Under the pieces are notes generated by a model that was given only the letters and a program-made list of their open reading frames with translations, did not search any database and was not told the origin of the DNA. The translations under genes and the position numbers were made by a program. A DNA stretch of 64,000 nucleotides, from assembly GCA_903910555.1 (NCBI GenBank), contig CAIVZZ010000015.1, forward strand, positions 62,001 through 126,000, in the 5' to 3' direction. The stretch is from an uncultured Gemmatimonadota bacterium. Its GTDB lineage: Bacteria > Gemmatimonadota > Gemmatimonadetes > Gemmatimonadales > Gemmatimonadaceae. This document shows positions 61,133 through 64,000 of the stretch, in pieces (position 1 is the first letter of the stretch; each line of letters opens with the position of its first letter).

Positions 61133-61671
61133 GGCGTGCGCTCGCAGTCGTCGCCATGCTGCTGTGCGCGTGCAAGGACCCCAAAGGTCCGCCGATTGCC
61201 GCGAACAAACAGACGCTCGCGGATTCGGCTGATCAGGTGCTCTTTAACCAGCGCATGCTGATTACAGACCGCGGGCTCAACCGCGCGGAGATCGACTCCG
61301 ACACCGCGTATTTCTTCGACGAGAACACGCGCAGTGACATGCGCGTTGTGCGCGGTATCTTTTTCGATTCCGATGGGAAGAAGGATGCCGTGATGACGTC
61401 GCGCACGGGGCAGTTCAATCAGCGCCTCAACTCGCTCGAGGCGCGCGGCGATGTCGTGATCACCGGAATGGACGGCCGCACGCTCGTAACCCCGCACGTG
61501 CGCTACGATCAGCGCGTCAACCTGATTTCCGGCGACACGATTTTCACGCTCACGACATCCGACGGAAAAGTTCTCCACGGAATCGGTTTCACGAGCGACC
61601 CCGATCTCAACACCGTGCGCGTGCTGAAAGAAATCAGCAGCAAGGCCGGTGCTGTCGTGATCCCTAAATAA
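61129..61671 (+). CDS. lptC: LptC-like LPS transport protein, apparently a lipoprotein
   Basis: The 180-aa product has an N-terminus ALAVVAMLLCA|CKDPKG that reads as a lipoprotein signal (Cys15), unlike the transmembrane anchor of E. coli LptC. The rest is an OstA/LptC beta jellyroll with repeated D-S/T-A-Y-F and ARGDVVITGMDG strand motifs. It would receive LPS from the inner-membrane LptBFG complex. The start overlaps the kdsD stop. lptA follows after two bases. Confidence 0.88.
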   Translation: MRRALAVVAMLLCACKDPKGPPIAANKQTLADSADQVLFNQRMLITDRGLNRAEIDSDTAYFFDENTRSDMRVVRGIFFDSDGKKDAVMTSRTGQFNQRLNSLEARGDVVITGMDGRTLVTPHVRYDQRVNLISGDTIFTLTTSDGKVLHGIGFTSDPDLNTVRVLKEISSKAGAVVIPK

Positions 61672-61673
61672 CT

Positions 61674-63080
61674 ATGCGCACACTCGCACTCGTGCCAATG
61701 CTGATCGCGTGCGCCGCACTTCCGGCGTACGCGCAGCGTGGCGCGCAGCGCGGGGCACCTGCGGGCGCGGCAGCGAAAGAGTGTGTCGTGATCAGCACCG
61801 GTGTGATTGTGGACGGCAAGACGACGACAAGCTTGCTGCTGAACGGAAAGGGAGACACGACCTGGGTGAGCGGAGGGTTCGACGCGAAGTGCGAGGGCAC
61901 GGACCAGCGCGTGATCTCCGACAGCGCAGAGCACTATACGGACAAGAAGCTGCTGGTCCTGATCGGCCACGTGCACTACACCGAGGACCGCCTCAAACTC
62001 GACGCCGACCGCATCACCTATTTCATGGGCGAAGAGCGGCTCGTTGCCGAAGGAAACGTGGTCGGCGTCACGAACACCGGCACGCGCTTCATCGGCCCGC
62101 GCGCCGAATATTGGCGCCCGGCAGTCGGCATCCGCGAGAAGTCGCACCTCATTGCCGACCCGCGCTCGAATCTCTGGATCAGTCCAACGGACGCCGGCAA
62201 AGACTCGAAAGATTCGGTCAACATCCAGGCCGATCGCATCATCATGGACAACGACTCGCTGATCTACGCAAAGGGTGTCGTCGTCATCGAACGTCCCGAT
62301 CTGCTGTCGACCAGCGATTCAGCGTTCGTAGACAAGTTCAAGGAATTCGCGCGGCTCACATTCACCCCGAGAGTCGTCGGCCGCGGCGACCGCCACTTCA
62401 CGCTCGACGGCGACATCATCGACATCTTCTCCAAAGATCACGAAGTCGAGCGCGTAAAAAGTCTCGGCCACGCGCATGCCACCAGCGACGATGTCACGCT
62501 GCAGTCCGACACGATCGATCTCCGCGTCAAGACTCAGAAACTCGACGAAGCCTTCTCGTGGGGAAAGAGCCGCGCGCACGCGCACTCGAAAGACGAGGAC
62601 ATCACCGCAGATTCGATCGACGTCATGATGCCCGGCCAGACGATCCGCACCATGCGCGCGATCGGGCGCGCGGTTGCCGAGAGCGTTCCGGACTCTGCCA
62701 AGATTATTTCGAAGCAGCCGGATTTTCTTCAGGGCGACACGATCACCGCGCACTTCGACACGCTCACCGCGTCCGACACCGCGAAGCAGCCGGCGATCCG
62801 CGAAATCTTTGCACGCGGCACTCCCACGGCACGCGCGAAGTCGTACTACCAGGTCGCGCGCAGCGGTGAGCCCAAGACCGACAAGCCCAACCAGAACTAC
62901 GTGCTCGGCGACAGCATCACGGTCACGTTCCTGAAGAAACAGATCCATGACATCGATGTGCACGGACACGTGGAAGGATTCTACGTGGAGCTCGCCGTCG
63001 ACAGCAGCAAGACCGCGGCCGCAAAGGATTCCACTGCAAAAAAGCCGGATGCAAAGCCGGCGGAGAAGAAGAAACCTTGA
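61674..63080 (+). CDS. lptA: LptA/OstA-like periplasmic LPS bridge protein, extra long
   Basis: The 468-aa secreted protein has signal PAYA|QRG. OstA-type repeats recur: [74 protein letters not shown] and [26 protein letters not shown]. coli LptA is about 185 aa, so this one holds roughly twice the jellyroll length and could span the periplasm with fewer subunits. It ends in a Lys/Pro/Ala-rich tail. The stop overlaps the lptB start. Confidence 0.85.
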   Translation: MRTLALVPMLIACAALPAYAQRGAQRGAPAGAAAKECVVISTGVIVDGKTTTSLLLNGKGDTTWVSGGFDAKCEGTDQRVISDSAEHYTDKKLLVLIGHVHYTEDRLKLDADRITYFMGEERLVAEGNVVGVTNTGTRFIGPRAEYWRPAVGIREKSHLIADPRSNLWISPTDAGKDSKDSVNIQADRIIMDNDSLIYAKGVVVIERPDLLSTSDSAFVDKFKEFARLTFTPRVVGRGDRHFTLDGDIIDIFSKDHEVERVKSLGHAHATSDDVTLQSDTIDLRVKTQKLDEAFSWGKSRAHAHSKDEDITADSIDVMMPGQTIRTMRAIGRAVAESVPDSAKIISKQPDFLQGDTITAHFDTLTASDTAKQPAIREIFARGTPTARAKSYYQVARSGEPKTDKPNQNYVLGDSITVTFLKKQIHDIDVHGHVEGFYVELAVDSSKTAAAKDSTAKKPDAKPAEKKKP

Positions 63081-64000
63081 TCGGCAACGGCGCAATCCCC
63101 GGAGCAAGCGAACAGGTCCGCGCCATAGCTGAGCGCTACGCCGGTGAAGATCGCTCGGCTGCGCTCGCGCTTCTCGCGCTCGTGCGCCTCGCAGACGACA
63201 ACGGCGCGGCGACGTTCCACGACGTCGCGCTCGGGCTGCGCACCGACTACCTCGCCGCCGTGCGCGCCGAAGGGCGTGACGCGGACGCAGAGGCGGGGAG
63301 ACTCAGCCTCGATGAAGTGCGATTCCACCTCGAAAACGTCGTGGTGCCACGCCTCGTCGGCAGCGGCGCCGTTGAAAAACTCGAAGGCGATTCAGAGATG
63401 CCAACGCTCCGCATCGCGCCGGAACTCTGGGGTCAGGTGCGAGATCTCCGCGGTGAGCTCACGGCCGCGCTGCGCGAGACCGGTGAGTTCGCGACGCAGC
63501 GCCGGCTCTCCGGTGCCGCGCGCGTTGCAGGATCCAGTGTGCTGCGCGCCGAGGGTCTGGTAAAGACGTACCGCCGCCGAAACGTGGTGAACGACGTCGC
63601 GATCGACGTGAAGCAGGGCGAGATCGTCGGATTGCTCGGACCGAACGGCGCCGGAAAGACGACGACCTTCTATATGATCGTCGGCCTCATCCCGCCGCAG
63701 CACGGGCGAATCCTGTTCGACGATGAAGACATCACCAACATGCCGATGTACAAACGCGCGCGGCATGGCATCGGCTATCTGTCGCAGGAGCCTTCGGTAT
63801 TTCGCAAGCTCACGGTCGAGGAGAACATCCTCGCGATTCTCGAAACGCTTCCGATCAGCAAGAAGGAATGTGAGCTGCGCCTCGAAGGATTGCTCGACGA
63901 GCTGAACATCAAGCATCTCCGCCACAACAAAGCGTTCTCGCTTTCTGGTGGCGAACGTCGTCGACTGGAGATCACGCGGGCGCTCGTGACGCAGCCGAAG
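63077..64000 (+). CDS. lptB: LptB ABC ATPase with a novel N-terminal domain (3' end cut by window)
   Basis: A TTG at 63077 overlaps the lptA stop (TTGA). The frame runs open to the window end, 308 codons. Residues from about 155 are Lpt[21 protein letters not shown], Walker [11 protein letters not shown] (188 on), Q-loop [18 protein letters not shown], and signature [15 protein letters not shown] (289 on). Residues 1-150 are an added helical domain with a winged-helix-like pattern ([14 protein letters not shown], then [29 protein letters not shown]). Third-position GC is high throughout, so the extension is coding. Normal LptB is about 240 aa. It powers LPS extraction with LptFG. Confidence 0.85.
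   Translation, partial: MIGNGAIPGASEQVRAIAERYAGEDRSAALALLALVRLADDNGAATFHDVALGLRTDYLAAVRAEGRDADAEAGRLSLDEVRFHLENVVVPRLVGSGAVEKLEGDSEMPTLRIAPELWGQVRDLRGELTAALRETGEFATQRRLSGAARVAGSSVLRAEGLVKTYRRRNVVNDVAIDVKQGEIVGLLGPNGAGKTTTFYMIVGLIPPQHGRILFDDEDITNMPMYKRARHGIGYLSQEPSVFRKLTVEENILAILETLPISKKECELRLEGLLDELNIKHLRHNKAFSLSGGERRRLEITRALVTQPK

Overview
The window is 64 kb of gene-dense, GC-rich chromosome from a diderm (LPS-making) bacterium. No gap between genes exceeds about 225 bp. No tRNA, rRNA, CRISPR array, transposase or phage gene was seen. My best guess for the source is Gemmatimonadota or a close relative. This rests on complete complex I combined with futalosine-type menaquinone genes, Kdo and Lpt genes, a secreted carboxypeptidase-regulatory/plug-like protein of the kind expanded in that phylum, and GC-rich codons with many GTG/TTG starts and 4-nt ATGA/GTGA overlaps. 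The phylum call is inference; no 16S gene is present.

Layout. (1) 1-14002 is a potassium island. It holds the end of kdpE, a C-terminal-only KdpD kinase, kup on the opposite strand, a 40-aa membrane peptide, kdpFABC, an outer-membrane beta-barrel, an N-terminal-only KdpD sensor, a degenerate kinase-like membrane protein and a KimA-type K+ importer. Three unrelated K+ uptake systems and a split, rearranged KdpD therefore sit together. (2) 14007-18895 holds a hairpin-led secreted protein gene and a minus-strand group (dcd, a lipoprotein M3 peptidase, and an unknown zinc-ribbon protein). (3) 19040-33487 is a complete 14-gene nuoA-N operon, translationally coupled into a phosphohexomutase (33484-34875) and followed by a UPF0182 membrane protein. 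(4) 37337-39792 holds sucC, sucD and ndk. (5) 39863-45860 is the yceD-rpmF-plsX-fabH-fabD-fabG-acpP-fabF fatty acid cluster, apparently led by a leaderless promoter. (6) 45870-51017 holds mqnE-mqnA-mqnC (menaquinone), ispF, dedA and xerD. (7) 51053-55473 is a tripartite efflux operon (adaptor, MacB-type permease, TolC) with no adjacent ATPase and a palindromic operator-like site, followed by a pabA/trpG-type glutaminase. (8) 56092-64000 starts with a near-perfect 65-bp palindrome and then runs kdsB-pyrG-kdsA-kdsC-kdsD-lptC-lptA-lptB, covering Kdo synthesis, CTP supply, Kdo activation and LPS transport. The terminal lptB carries an unusual N-terminal domain of about 150 residues.

The genes fit together physiologically. 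Complex I passes electrons to menaquinone made by the mqn genes. The fab, kds and lpt genes build the outer membrane. The split Kdp sensor probably tunes a redundant K+ acquisition module. The most interesting items are the split KdpD with its pseudokinase partner inside a Kup/Kdp/KimA supercluster, the LptB fusion, the 65-bp palindrome, and the candidate leaderless promoters.
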